Source: Boletus sp. NGJ (lineage: Eukaryota > Basidiomycota > Agaricomycetes > Boletales > Boletaceae). From it: DNA of 64,000 bases. The DNA is taken from positions 46,974-110,973 of the forward strand of contig JAGTXK010000059.1 in the NCBI GenBank assembly GCA_019096195.1, read 5' to 3'. Below, in pieces: positions 11,708-23,799 of the stretch (the first letter of the stretch is position 1; each line of letters starts with the position of its first letter). The notes under the pieces were generated by a model, which was not told the origin of the DNA, did no database searches, and worked only from the letters and a program-made list of their open reading frames with translations. The position numbers were made by a program, and so were the translations under genes.

Positions 11708-13723
11708 ATGCATGTTTTAGGCGGGACTTGGGATGGGATTCGACAATGGCGACTTGCGGACGGCAATTTCGGTAAAGAGACGGAGAAGCAAATGGGGATG
11801 AACTTGAATGCCATTTCTGTGTCAAGGGATCACAAATGGATAGTATGCGGGACTATGTGGGGGACAAGCGTGTGGGACGCAGAGATGCATGAAAAGGCCA
11901 TCGAGGTGGACGGCACAAAGACGGTGTCTGCAGTTGACGTCTCCCCAGACTCGACTAGGTTTGCCACCGGGGCCGGAAGGGATGCAAGCATCTGGAGCAT
12001 TACGAGTGGGGAGCGACTCGTTGGGCCGCTCGAACACGACGAAGATATCACTGGAATCAGGTTCTCGCCATCAGGCGAACACATCGCCACATCAGGTCGA
12101 GGTGGCTCCGTGCGGATTTTTCGCGGTCGCAGTGGTGACCAGCTCATTGAGATCAACACCATCACAAGCTCAGATTGGCCAATCACTCCGCTCGCGTGGT
12201 CCAACGGCGGTCAACAAATTTTTACCGCATCAGACGACAAGAAAATCAAGTCTTTCAATGCGTCCACGGGGTCCCAGTTCGCCGAATCGCAGATTCTCGG
12301 TGACGACAATGTCGGATCTATTGCTCTAGCCACCAACGGAAGATTCATCGCTACCTATGTATCACGTTCCATCTTCTTCCTTGACACATCAACACTCGCT
12401 CGCATTGGCCCTGGAATCGAGGACAGTGACAAGATACACTCAATTGCCATCTCTGCAGATAGTAACTATGTCGTCACTGGTCGATATGACGGAAAAATCA
12501 ACATTCGAAATCTCAACAGCATTCTTCCATCAGACTTATGTGGCCCTTTCGATGTAAGTATTTGTGCACTCCAGTGCTAGCACATCCAATAAGCACTCGT
12601 CTTCCAAGCTGACATGCTACATTAGCTGTCTATTCGCAGGAATGGACAGCAAGACGAACAGCCTTCGACCTCGGGTGGTCAGGACAAGGGATTACCTGAC
12701 TCTCCCCAGTCTCTGGTAGGATTTCATCATTCTGCTACCAGAAGATTTGTACTGACTCCTTCCTTATGTATGTACACCAGCAAGATCCCACGAAATCCAA
12801 TCCACTCGAGGGCGAGACCCGGAGTGCAGACAGCGAGGGGGAAACCCAGAACGAGAACGGCGACAGCGATCTGCTCGAGGTATCCGTTTTTTGTTCTTTT
12901 CCCAATCAAAGCAAGTTCTCACGATTGCACAGGTCAACGTGCCGTCCAGTACGCCCGGCCCTCAGTTTGACTACGAAGAGGTTCGAGGTCACTACATTCT
13001 TCTCTTACTTTCGTTTTGACACCGCTACAGTCACTGTCCCCGGCATCATCCACTCATCCTCACGATGACGAGCCACCACCCATCGAGCCGTCTCACGCAA
13101 TATCACAGTCGGGTGCAGTACCAGTGACATCCCATCTAGAGGTAAATGTCGACACCGCCGAGTCATCGCAGGGTCGTTCGATATTTAAAAGGTGGCTGCG
13201 GAGAAAGAATAACAAGGACACAGCTTTGCATAAGCCAGATTGGCCTTCTGCACAATCGCGTGATCCTCGACTTCGTCACCAGTCACCAGCGAGAGAAAAC
13301 ACTACCGATGAGGGACCTTCGACAATGGCTGCAGGTCAACGTGTGCGAGTGAGTGATCTTCCCTGATAGATAAATGAATTAGCACGTCTAATATATCGTC
13401 TTAGCGAGCGGTTGCAAAACCCGTTGTACAACGACAGGTTTGTTGTTTCTCGAGTTTGTTCTCATTCACTCATCACACGTTACAGAAGAAATCGCGTAAA
13501 AAACCTACTGCTCATAACCGTTCGCACAAAGACACTTCGCGCGGCGGGCAAGGTGCTTCAGATCCAAACGAAGCGGGCCCTGTATGTCGTTTTCTTGTGA
13601 AGATAGTCCCCCTCACGACAGCTCATTTCCTGTCAGGCGCAGCAAGGAAACAATCCATCTCAACCATCAGCCGGGAGGGTCCATGTAACTGTGCGCGTAT
13701 CTTCATTTTACTTACATTGTTAG
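11708..13723 (+). CDS. WD40-repeat protein with spliced disordered tail, copy A
   Basis: Eight exons (11708-12553, 12626-12715, 12781-12879, 12933-12980, 13031-13348, 13405-13437, 13486-13581, 13637-13723), all junctions in frame, give 538 residues. Exon 1 encodes about six WD-type beta-propeller repeats, for example VDVSPDSTRFATG, GIRFSPSGEHIATSG, PLAWSNGGQQIFTASDD and SIAISADSNYVVTG. The tail is Ser/Pro/acidic (PSSTPGPQFDYEE, SLSPASSTHPHDDEPPP) with a basic segment KKSRKKPTAHNRSHKD (exon 7), and ends AGRVHVTVRVSSFYLHC. Such propellers act as protein-binding platforms; stand-alone versions may derive from fungal NACHT/WD40 STAND proteins, but no nucleotide-binding domain is seen here. Homology to the other copies extends upstream to about 11651 (half a WD blade, VVDAVAFQPDG) without an in-frame ATG, so the N-terminus is uncertain. 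Confidence 0.8.
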
Positions 13724-15480
13724 ACTCACATTGGATCACGTCAGCGAGAATCAGACGACGCTATCCTTATGGTCAGATTCCCCAGATGGATGTGTTTTTG
13801 CTCGGGTACAGGAGATGGGACGCATTAATCGGATCAAGTGGTTCATATTACATGTACATGTAGACTACGGGATTACGAGTATATGGACATTAATCGATTA
13901 TGCGGTTATTTCAGTTCGTCTCGTTCCGCAGCTTTACATTACATTGGATAAACGTCACTACGCGAGGTGGATGAGTGATCGTAGCCGTATCTGTGCAGTA
14001 CATAGGTATCGTCCTATAAAAGCCATAGAATCGCTAGGAATTGCTCTGTGGTGCTATCCTGAGGTGTTGGGAGCCGATCCGAGCGACGCGATGTGTGTCA
14101 GGTGATCGAGTACATGACAATGTCCGATTTGCTCTACCGCCATTCAAAGCAGTGTGGAGCGCCATGATGATCGCGGGAAAGGTCAACAGCCATGCTCGTG
14201 ACTGTCGCAGTACTTCGACCGACGTTGAACTAGCTCGAGACAATGGACGATCACAGGGACATGTAACCACCATGCTTCCATGCTTCGTGAAGTTGGCGAG
14301 CCCACGGGACTGTCTGCCTATCGTGAACTAGGAAACGTGTCGGAAGGCATGACTAGAATCAATGGACTGTATGAGCACAACCATTGTAGGAAGCGGGGAT
14401 CGCCCAGCCTGGCCATGCATGTGGATGTGACGTGGTCTGAGCGGGTGCGCTCCATTTTTACGGAAACAAAATTTTCCGGACTATGAACACACGCATATCT
14501 GGGACGCACACGTATTTGTGCGCGGTATGCTGCAAGTTGGCCTCACGTGGATGGTACACTGGTCGTGAACCAAGTCTCGCAGTCAGGACCTCGGAAAAGA
14601 CGGAAGGTTGGCCACCATTGCCTGCTTGCGCGGCCGTCGCAACGAGGTCATCTAGCTGGGATGCGGGTAAGAATAAGCGCCAAAGACGCGGGCTTACGCA
14701 CGAACTGACCAAATTGAGAATAAGGAAACATGTTTATGAATCAATTTTCGCACCACGAGGAAACCGAAACACCTTGTTCCTTGATGCTTTGAAACCGACG
14801 ACTATGTGAAGATGACTACCGGTGTGTAACAGTTCTAAGGAGTGATTGAGCATTACTGACATCCAATCAAATCGTCAGACAACATGTATGAAAGGCACTA
14901 CTGGCGTCAACAAGTCTGTATGTGAACAGAACCACGTACAAAGTCACCCGGCGATATATGGGAATGTGACGTGGTCTGAGTGGGTTGTGTCCCATCTTAT
15001 GGAAAAAAATCGCCTGAAGTACGCGACCTTTTCGAGAATGTGCTGGGATACACACATATTTTGTGGGTGATTTGATATGTCGCGAGTTGGTCTCATGTGG
15101 ACGGTACTCTTATCGTGAACCGAGTGCAGCCAAGACATGACAACTTGACAGTCACAGAATGCCCTTGGAAGAGACGGAAGGTTCGGCCAATATTGGCTAC
15201 TTATCTAGCCGTCGCAACGTTATCTAACTGAGATCCGAGTAAGAATAAACGCCAAAGACACCACGCTCCCGTGTGATCTTACCATAGTGGGAATAAAAGA
15301 AACATGTTGATGAATCCATTTTCGCACTAAGAGTGAACCGAAACACCTTGTTCCTTGACACTTTGAAACCGACGACGACTTGAACGCATCATTGGGGACC
15401 ATGTCATCCGCAAAGACCGGTGTGTAGCAGTTCGGAGAAGTGAGTGGACATTGCTGACAATTCAGTAAGACCGAACAATC
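13724..15480. repeat. decayed duplicated block upstream of WD40 copy B
   Basis: 13724-13850 is a 3' flank conserved after every WD40 copy. The rest is degenerate. The element around ACGTGGTCTGAGYGGGT occurs twice (about 14428-14470 and 14965-15010). The conserved pre-WD40 block also occurs twice: an orphan copy at about 14600-14870 with no WD40 gene behind it, and the working copy at about 15190-15480. No intact gene is seen. Confidence 0.6.
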
Positions 15481-15504
15481 GTCCTCGACACCGGTCGCGA
15501 GGGC

Positions 15505-17297
15505 ATGGTGTATGCAGTCGCGTTCCAGCCTGATGGGATGCATGTTTTAGGCGGGAGCAGCGAAGGGATTCAACGATGGCGACTTGCGGACGGTCAAGAG
15601 GTGGGGAAGCAAGCGCGAATAAACTTGAACGCCATTTCCGTGTCGAAGGATCACAAATGGGTAGTGTGTGGGGCTGTGGAGGGGGCAAGCGTGTGGGACG
15701 CAGAGATCCAGGAAAAGGTCATCGAGGTGGAGGGCAAAAATAATGTGTTTGCAGTGGATGTCTCCCCTGACTCGACCAGGTTTGTCACCGGGACTGACAC
15801 CGCGAACGTCTGGAGCATTACAAGCGGGGAGCGACTCGTTGGCCCACTCAAACATGACGAAGGGGTCATGGGAATCAGGTTCTCCCCCAACGGCGAGCAA
15901 ATCGCCACTACCTGCCAAGGTCGCTCGGTCCGCATTTTTGACACTCACAACGGTAACCAACTCCTCGTCCTCAATACCATCGCACGCTCAAACTGGCCAA
16001 TCACTCCGCTCGCGTGGTCCAACGACGGTCAACAAGTTTTTACTGCATCAGACGACAACAAAGTCAAGTCTTTCGCTGTATCCACGGGGTCCCAGCTCGC
16101 TGAATCGCCGATTCTGAACAACGATTACTCCATTACTGTAGCTGGTAACGGCAAATTCATTGCCACTGTCACACGTGATGCCATCTCGTTCATGGACACA
16201 TCAACGCTCGCCAAGATTGGCAATGGCATCGAGGAGAGCAAAAGGATGTGGTCGGTTGCCATCTCCTTGGATAGCAGCCGAATCGCGACTGGACGACATG
16301 ACGGCAAAATCATCGTACATAACCTCGCCAATTTTCTTCCGGACTCGTATGGACCATTCCATGTAAGCATTCATCACGTTGGCTTGTTGGATTAACACCA
16401 TTCCATCTCCCATGTTGACACACTGCATTAGCCATTTTCTCAGGAGGAACAACAGCCGGACGAGCACCCTTCGGCCTCGCGCGGCCATGAGAACAAGCCA
16501 CCTGGCTCTGAGCCAGTAAGCATTTATGGTTCTGAACCAAACGAACTGCGCTAACTTTACTATTGCACATGTACACCAGGACAACCCAGGGAAGTCCAGA
16601 TCTGAGACGCACAATGAAGTCGGCGATCATGATCTCCTTGAGGTACTGTATCCGTTCGTTCTTTTCCCAATCGAAGCGAGTTCTCATGATCGCATAGGTC
16701 GACGTGCCGTCGAGCACGCCTGGCCCTCAGTTCGACTATGACGAGGTTTGTGATCACTGGATTCTTCGCTCACTTCCGTGTTGATACCGCTGCAGTCACT
16801 CTCGCTGGCATCATCCACTCATCCTCACGATGACGAGCCACCACCTGTCGAGCCGTCTCACACAATATCGCAGTCGTCGGGTGCAATACCAGTGACCTCC
16901 CATCCAGAGGTAAATGTCGACACCGCCGAGTCATCACAGGGTCGCTCGATTTTCAAAAAGTGGCCATGGAGGAAGAATAACAAGGATCCGGCTTTGCATA
17001 AGCCAGATCGACCTTCTGCAAAATCGCGTGATCCTCGACCTCGTTCCCGGCCATCAACGAGAGAAAACGCTCCCAATGAGGGACCTTCGCCAATGGCTGC
17101 AGGTATACGTGTGCGAGTGAGTGCTCTTCCTTGACAGACACACGGACATGGCGGGTCTAACATATCATCTTAGCGAGCGGTGCTGCAAATGCAAAGAAAG
17201 TGCGCCCTGTACGTCTTTTTCCGGTCACGATAGTCCGCGTCACGGCAGCTCATTTTCTGTCAGGTGCAACAAACGAGCGATCCATCTCAACCGTTAG
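15505..17297 (+). CDS. WD40-repeat protein, copy B, truncated tail
   Basis: Exons 15505-16362, 16432-16515, 16580-16642, 16698-16745, 16796-17116, 17174-17208 and 17264-17297 give about 480 residues. This is the only copy with an in-frame ATG in the first WD blade (GMVYAVAFQPDG). Propeller repeats are as in copy A but diverged (AVDVSPDSTRFVTG, IRFSPNGEQIATT, SVAISLDSSRIATG). The tail exons SLSLASSTHPHDDEPPP and following are kept. About 120 bp covering the end of exon 6 through most of exon 7 (the basic KKSRKKP-type segment) has been deleted, fusing the remaining pieces out of frame. The protein then ends CNKRAIHLNR instead of the usual AGRVH-x-TVRV ending. Confidence 0.75.
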
Positions 17298-17469
17298 CCG
17301 GGAGGGTCCACTTAACGGTGCGCGTAATTTCCTTTTACGTACATTGTTAGACTCACAGTGGATCAAATCAGCGAGAATCAGGCGATGCTATCGTTGCGCT
17401 CAGGTTCCCCGGATGGATGTGTTTTTGGTCGGGTACAGGAGATGGGACGCATTGATTGAGGTGGTTCAG

Positions 17470-18300
17470 TGCAATACGTATAAATACAAAATGAGTATGT
17501 GGTCTTCTCAAAGTATCTGTTCGCTCTTTTTCCCTATTCGAGCGACTTCTCATGATCGCATAGGTCGACGTCCAGTTGAGTACGCCCGATCCTCAATTTG
17601 ACTACTATGAGGTTGGTGATCTCTATATTCTCCTCTTTCATTTGTGTTGACCATACTGGAGTCACTGTCCCCCACATCTTCTACCCATTCTCGTCAGGAC
17701 GACGTACTCCCGCATGGTGAACCATAGTCATCAAATATTCTACCCGTGAGCCCCAGAAGCACATCCAGATCTTGATACCCCCGCGCAGTCTCAGGGGGTT
17801 TCTTATGCTCGAAAGGTTACTGCCGCCAGGGAAGTATAAGAGTAACAAAGACCGCACTTCGCATATACCCGATCGAGTTCCCAGACAGTCAAGTCGGCAT
17901 GCCGATCAACAATCTCGTTCCCGCTCACCTGTAAGAGTGGAAGGTACAAACGAGGGACCTTCGTGGATGGCTGCCGGTCAACGTGTACGAGTGAGTGCTC
18001 TTATTTGATAGGTGATCGGATGGTCTGTGTCTAACACATCATAGCGAGCGGTCGCCAGACCCGTGGTAAAACGAAATGTTTGTTATTCGTCGACTTTGTA
18101 TATAGGAACTGATTTGACGTTACAGGCTAAATCACCCACCAAGGCTACGCACCGTAGCGATCCAAACAAAAGTGCCCCTCGCAGTGGACGCGGATCTGGA
18201 GATCCAAAGGAAGCCGGCCCAGTGTTTTTTTTTTTTTTTCTGAAATTTCTGTACCATGTCATGACAGCTCACTTCATGTTAGGCGCAACCCATGGATCCA
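17470..18300 (+). pseudogene. tail-only relic of a WD40 gene
   Basis: The sequence aligns with the 3' exons of the WD40 copies but has no propeller exon before it. It holds an exon-4-like VDVQLSTPDPQFDYYE segment (about 17562-17612) and an exon-5-like segment with an early stop (SPTSSTHSRQDD, about 17660-17725). It continues with GEGPSWMAAGQRVR-like sequence ending near 17990, a CGAGCGGTCG exon-6 piece (about 18046) and an exon-7-like piece (about 18127-18210). A T17 run sits at about 18224-18240. It is clearly non-functional. Confidence 0.8.
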
Positions 18301-18499
18301 GGTGATCCGATCCAATATATGTAGATGCCATACGGAATCGCCAGTATGTGGACGAGTTCGTGTCGCCTCGCAGCACTACTTGTAGGATAAGTCCTGAATA
18401 CCCTGCCCGTGACTGAACTCGCTCGGATATTCACTCGACGGTCACTAAGTCTATGACCGTTGGGGGCACAGTGTCTGATTGATCGAGCTGCGCAAAGTC

Positions 18500-18870
18500 C
18501 CGGAACCTCAAATAAGACGAAGGTGTGCGTTCCTCCCGCTTTGATGTTTTTCTTGTTCATCACGGATCCAATACAAACAAACAACTCTCTCTGATCATCG
18601 CGCACGACATTTCGACAACTGCACGTTCAGACACCCTGAACTACTCATTGACTACTACTAGACTGTATGCAACATTCGTGATAGAGTCACTTCTCAAGGC
18701 AAGCTACACGACTCTCGAAGTGCTCGTCGACTATGTATTGGAGACGCTTCTTCGTTCGCATTCCGACGTACACGAAAAGAGCGTACGTCACGATGCTGCG
18801 ATCATACGATCGAGACGACGCAGAAGAGAGATTTGGGCAGCTTATGGGAGATGATAAATGATTGGTGTTG
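18500..18870 (+). pseudogene. FOL1 relic (first FolB domain)
   Basis: The stretch LSLIIAHDISTTARSDTLNYS, followed by TLEVLVDYVLETLLRSHSDVHEK (18585-18780), matches residues about 28-90 of the intact FOL1 at 7593 (LSLIIAHDISRTARSDDLAYS and so on). The start region is missing, and the match ends before the second FolB domain. No DHPS or HPPK part follows; the next feature is an unrelated DUF6533 gene. Confidence 0.85.
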
Positions 18871-19145
18871 AGTGGTCAAGCAGAAAATTCAGGCGCGGTC
18901 CCAACGAGCGGAGAACTTGGACTGGACAGACTGAACGAAACTTTCGAAGGCCTTAAGAGTCGTCCTCGCCCGATAAATGTCTGTGCAGCATCCGGGATAC
19001 ATAATACATTGAGCTCGAAAGACGAGGCCCATGTATAGGTTCAACGGTCACCACCATCGTCTACTATTCATCAATCGCTCCGAGTCAGCGCTAGTGCTTA
19101 CATACCAGGTCTCTACCCAAATTCCTCGCTCAAGCCTGACGCATA

Positions 19146-20969
19146 TTATCTCCCCAATGTTTCGAGTCGAATCGCCTCCAATTCGTTCGCGTCCCCTTCT
19201 ACCATCTGATCCTGTCCCGGGACGACATCCGCGAACATAATCGCAGACACGACCGTGTTGTTGCTGGCAATATGTTGCGACAACACGCCGAATCCGGTGT
19301 CAACCCCCTGCCGGCAGCGATAGAGGTCACGGTCATACAGCTCTCGCATGCTGATGATGAACCGAGGAATCATGGGGCATACGAGTATGCTCGAACATAC
19401 ATCCAGAAAGAGTATTGAAGTGCCATTTACTGATATACCCACTATTTGGAGTGTGGTACTGATATAGTAAAACACAATCCTAGTAGTTCAGAAGAAAACA
19501 ACCGAGTGGTTAGTTTTCCGACAAGCACTAGAGAGTAAAATGGATAGCAGAACGTGATGCGCGGCGGGTGGACCGAAAGAATGTGGAAAAGTTGAAAGAC
19601 GTACAGGAAGAAATAAAGGATCCCATCTCTCACGAGCTGTTGCATGAATTGATTAGCTTGCCACTGCCTGGTTGCTTTGTATATCTCGATTGACTGTTTC
19701 AAGGTTGGGATGATAGCGAGAACCAAAAGCGCAATGCTAAAAACAAATCGAAGGAGTGTAGCATACACTTTAACCATGGGCGAGTAGTTGGTTGACAGAT
19801 TGCAAAATGATAAATCAAGGAATTGAGCTGTTGTGACTGGAGAAAAAGATGGCACGAGATGAAGGCCACCTGTGTGAGATTGCAGTGGTGCACCATTCCA
19901 GCCCGAGACATACCTGAGAGGTATGTGTTGGGATTGTTGTAGATGCCTGTAATAACAACAGACACAACAACCTGTGGCACATAGGCGAACAGGAGGACCC
20001 AAAGGATCCTTTGGGATCGACCCCACATCGCATAGACCCGCAGGATCATCACCACTGTAATTGAGATCATGGTCCAGGAAAAGAAATTTTGGGGTACAGT
20101 GGCTTACAATCAGCAGTATCAATAAATATTTGGTACTCCCAGCTGATCACCAGCGATAATGTAGTACCTTCAAGTATGAAATATGCATGTCATAGTGATA
20201 GTCTGGAGGACAGTAAATCAATATGCTTACATCTATGGGATGTTATCAATGTGGGTTTCAATCAGAATTTAGATGCATACATCTACCAGACAACAGTCAT
20301 TAATGACCGACAAAGTAGAAAGCGGGAAAACTGACTTTGACGGGGCCAGGGACAAAGGTAGTACCAACTGTGAATTTATCTGATCAGCTCAATTAACCTC
20401 AAAATTGATTCAAAACATACAGAGGCCAGCAAGGCTTAAGCACGTGGTCAGTGTTAGCTGTGTATTTTGCTATGCATCATGCCAACAAGAGACTCACATA
20501 GCCAAGGAAAGACCGACATATCGGACCTACAGAACTGTCAATTTTGAACTCGTGCAATGGAGTGTCCCCGAAGCCTTTATACACACCAGAACGAACATTG
20601 TAGAGACCCAGGTCCAGCGTCTGCACTATGGGAACGTAAAGCCTGGTCCTTGCTCGATAATTCGTACCTCCTTACCCAGACATAATCTATCTTTGAATAT
20701 TTTCAACTGACCGAGAAGATATGGAGAGCAAAACAACACACCTCTCTCGAAAACATGAGAACTGCAGGGTAGATTGCAATGGTCAGTTCAGAATGGAAGG
20801 GATTGCATGCACATAAGCATTACGCACAATAATCATATATGACGGCAGTGGAAATGATGACTGCATGGGTCGGTAAGATAAATCATTGAGTGAAACTTGT
20901 ATGAGTAGCCGTACGAAATATACAGTTAAACACCCGGAGAAGCAAAGCAGACTGTAAGTCGGGAGACAT
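19146..20969 (-). CDS. DUF6533 multi-pass membrane protein, copy 3
   Basis: Minus-strand multi-exon gene. ATG at 20969 (MSPDLQSALL), then VIISTAVIYDY (about 20860-20830), VLMFSRE and IDYVW (about 20745-20670), RWTWVSTMFVLV (about 20620-20590), VRYVGLSLAM (about 20540-20510), VGTTFVPGPVK (about 20375-20340), SWEYQIFIDTAD (about 20140-20108), VVMILRVYAMWGRSQRILWVLLF (about 20060-19990), KQSIEIYKATRQWQANQFM (about 19700-19645). The last exon holds MIPRFIISMRELYDRD and QGVDTGFGVLSQ and ends at 19146. The first exon looks shifted compared with copy 4: the segment after MSPDLQ does not align in the same frame, so a small defect near the N-terminus is possible. It is the closest relative of the gene at 59169-61048, including flanks. 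Confidence 0.75.
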
Positions 20970-21944
20970 GGCAGGCCTGAGGGAAACAACGATTTGACAG
21001 TTTAACGACAGACAAAGATTGAAAATCGAGGAGAGCTTGGGGAGGTTGCGAGTGGACCAATCGTTCAGTCTGGCAGCTTGTTTCTTCTTCGAGACTCTTG
21101 CGGAACGACGAGTTATGTATAATCCTCCAACGACAAACACACAACACAGCATGGAGGCGGTGACAGGAGGCGGTCCGCCAGCGGCGGATTCGTTTCCCCG
21201 CAATGTTTGCCATCAAATGATTGAATTTTAAATTACTTCTTATCACTCTGGTGGCGAGTGTGTTACTTACAATGTTACATACAAACTCGTAGATTCAGCT
21301 TGATGGAGGTGTGGCGTCGGAAGGCGGTTCGAGAGCGCCTTCGTTGCATGTGCAGCACAGGGCATTTAGGTTTGATGATCATGATCTATCGCTCCGGGCG
21401 GCAAGTAAAACAGCTTCCCACCACGAACTCCGGCAGTACATTGAACACTGAAGGCTGGACCGAGATAGCGAAAAATGTACACGACATGTAACAAGACGCT
21501 TCCATCGACACTGGTGATATTTCCTCCTTCTCGCACCACAGGATCCATTCTATGCCCTGCAAGCGGCAGAGATTGGTGTGTGAGCCAGCGACACCACGCT
21601 CTAGATCGAGGTGTCCTTCATGGTAATCGATATCACCAACTCAGACGGCGATGATTCGCAGCCGCTCAATCGACACCTCTTAGGATCACCGTGTATGCAT
21701 GGTATGGTGTCGAGCTCGTGTTTTCTCGGTGTGTTGTCCACGACAGAGGGAATGACGTTTACCTCGCTATCCGAGACGCACCGCGCACGACGCACGGCTT
21801 GCGATCACTTCTTCCCCACTCCGAAAACGTCGGCTCGACGAGTTTGCAGCAGAGCGTTTACGGGTCACTTGAGCTGTCGTCAAAAGGGTGAGATGGAATG
21901 TTTACTTGGCTTGTTGCTCCCTGACTGCCAGGTGGAGTTTTCCG
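20970..21944. other. 5' flank of DUF6533 copy 3, no gene recognised
   Basis: The part 21105-21330 resembles 61190-61290 upstream of DUF6533 copy 4 (shared GATGGAGGT and GGAAGGCGG blocks), showing that the duplication included upstream sequence. The remainder to 21944 shows only short frames. Confidence 0.5.
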
Positions 21945-22135
21945 GATTGTCGAGAACATGGGAAAAGGCGTATCGTCAAACGGCTTCCGCGTCGAGCAGA
22001 CGCACAACCAAGGTGGTTGCATAGTCCAAGGATCTTTCGCGCATACTGGCAAAGTCCGAGTCGTCAGGACCAATAAAGGAGGAAAAGAGAACATATCTCA
22101 AAGCGCAGGTACGCCTCACTTACCAGAATACGACG
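21945..22135 (+). pseudogene. eS30 (RPS30) pseudogene, second relic
   Basis: Plus-strand relic. The initiating ATGGGAAAAG exon is preserved at 21957 but is followed by GC rather than GT. The intron-like stretch ends at GCATAG (about 22020), after which QGSFAHTGKV corresponds to [10 protein letters not shown] of the intact gene. Downstream similarity is lost (GGKENISQS in place of the lysine-rich core). Its orientation is opposite to the other two eS30 copies relative to the array, which implies a local inversion. Confidence 0.7.
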
Positions 22136-22539
22136 TATGCTTACCGTTGTTTCGGTTTGCTCGTGCGCAAAGTTGCTGCATGTTTCCTTATTCAACATGG
22201 GTCTGTTGATTACGCAGGTGCCTCGTGTCTTGGCCCCACTCGGATCCCGGCTAGGTGGCCTCACTGCGACTACAAGGCAAAGAAACCTTGCCTCGTGTCC
22301 AACAGTGGTCTGATCCTATATCCTGGGACTTGTGAGTACTCGTCATATCTCTGCTGAGTATGACTTCGTTCACGACAAGTGTACAAACCGCGTTAGACCA
22401 ACTCGCGACATTACCGCACAGAATACGTACCCATATCCATGACATTCTCGAACAGAGAGCGTTCATGCTCCGGGTGTATGTTCTTCTACAAGATGCGAAA
22501 CGACTGATCGTTGGTATGCTGCACAATCTGGTACAGCGT

Positions 22540-22840
22540 CACGTTTCTAGTATGTGCTGCCTCCGTGACTCAATGGTTGATACCGGTGTGATGTACGTCG
22601 CTAGCCAGCCTCGATTTGCCAACTGTGCTCGCATGGTCATGGTGTCTCGTGCTTCGCTAGATTAATACGAACCTGTCTCCAAAGGGATTACTCAGCTTCA
22701 TCAAGGAAATTGAGACAGTGACTCGCAGAGCCCCAAGCATCCACCGAGTGCAGTCGATCATGCAGCCCTTGGATGTTTACTCAGAGATCTAGCCAAAGAT
22801 GTCCGGAAATCCGTCGTCGATGCCAGTTTAATGTGATGTA
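22540..22840 (+). pseudogene. FOL1 relic (HPPK part, rearranged)
   Basis: Fragments of the HPPK domain of FOL1: DTGVMYVASQPRFANCARM (about 22577-22636) matches the end of FOL1 exon 2, including the splice-site region. A stretch of 22668-22760 matches exon 3 (NLSPKELLRLVKAIET) with frameshifts. A piece that should precede them (LLRDLAKDVRKSVVDASLM, about 22773-22833) follows instead, so the order is scrambled. No DHPS is found. Confidence 0.8.
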
Positions 22841-23655
22841 GTACGGGCTTTGACCAAGTGGGGTCATTGGAAACCCCGTGTCGTACGTGATGCGTTTCCT
22901 ACAGTGTGGGATGTCGATGTCGCTCTCTCGGCCAAGGAAGGCATGGAGGCAACCACAAGCTTTATACCATACGATGCATACACGGATATCCAGGTGTTGA
23001 TTCAAATTGCGACTCGAAACCGTCATCGTTGTTCAAAATCGATTACCATTACCGTGAGGAGTGTCCTGATCAAGAACGCGAGGTCGTCCGGAGTCGGGGA
23101 GGCCGTGTCCACCGATTGCAGAACATGGGATGGGTTTCATAGTGCAAGGCGGATCAGTGATCGCAGGGAGTATGGATATTGCCGTGCGCTCAATTACCCT
23201 GGGCGGACCTCCCATTTGATGGAGAACAGTCATCTGGAGTTTGAGCGGGCTCTTGAGAAGGTACGAGGATGCACACGGAGATTGTGCAAGGTATGTCGCG
23301 GGCTGGCCGCTGCACGCTCATCCTGGATTGAGTCCCGGAACCAAGCCATGTCGAGGAATCGCAGGCTGCCCTTGGAAAGGTGTCGCCTGCTTGCCTGGTC
23401 GTCGCAACGAGGACATAGCCGGGATGCGGATAAGCGTAAGCGCTAAAGACACGAGGTTCCTCGCGAAAGACCATATTGAGAATAAGGAAACGTGTTTAAA
23501 CTTTATAAATCAGTTTTCGCCCCACGAGGAAACCGACACACACGACACCTTGAAATCGACATATGTGTATTATTGGTGAGGATGTCACCCACAAAGACCG
23601 GTATGTAGCAGTTCTGATGAGTGATTGAACACTGCTGACAATTCAGTAAGATCAC
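22841..23655. repeat. decayed duplicated block upstream of WD40 copy C
   Basis: 22850-23180 is strongly similar to 31265-31580 (shared GTGGGGTCATTGGAA, GGATATCCAGGTGTTGATTC and GATCAGTGATCGCAGGGAGTAT segments). 23440-23655 is the conserved pre-WD40 block ending in GCTGACAATTCAG. No intact coding frame is supported. Confidence 0.65.
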
Positions 23656-23799
23656 ACAATAGTGCTCGACCACGGTCGCTCTAATGGCGTGTCGGTAGTC
23701 GCGTTCCAGGCTGATGGAAGGCATCTTTTAGGCTTGAGCGGCGATGAGATTCTACGATGGCGACTTGCTGACGGTCAAGTGGTGGGGAAGCAAACGGGA

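Noticed and set aside
11107-11814. 235-codon minus-strand open frame
   Set aside because: It overlaps the WD40 copy A propeller antisense and spans a decayed duplicated block. Equivalent frames are broken in the other copies, so it is likely chance.
22360-22500. Plus-strand frame starting MTSFTTSVQTALDQ as a gene
   Set aside because: Short, without conserved motif, and lies between the eS30 and FOL1 relics in a scrambled region.
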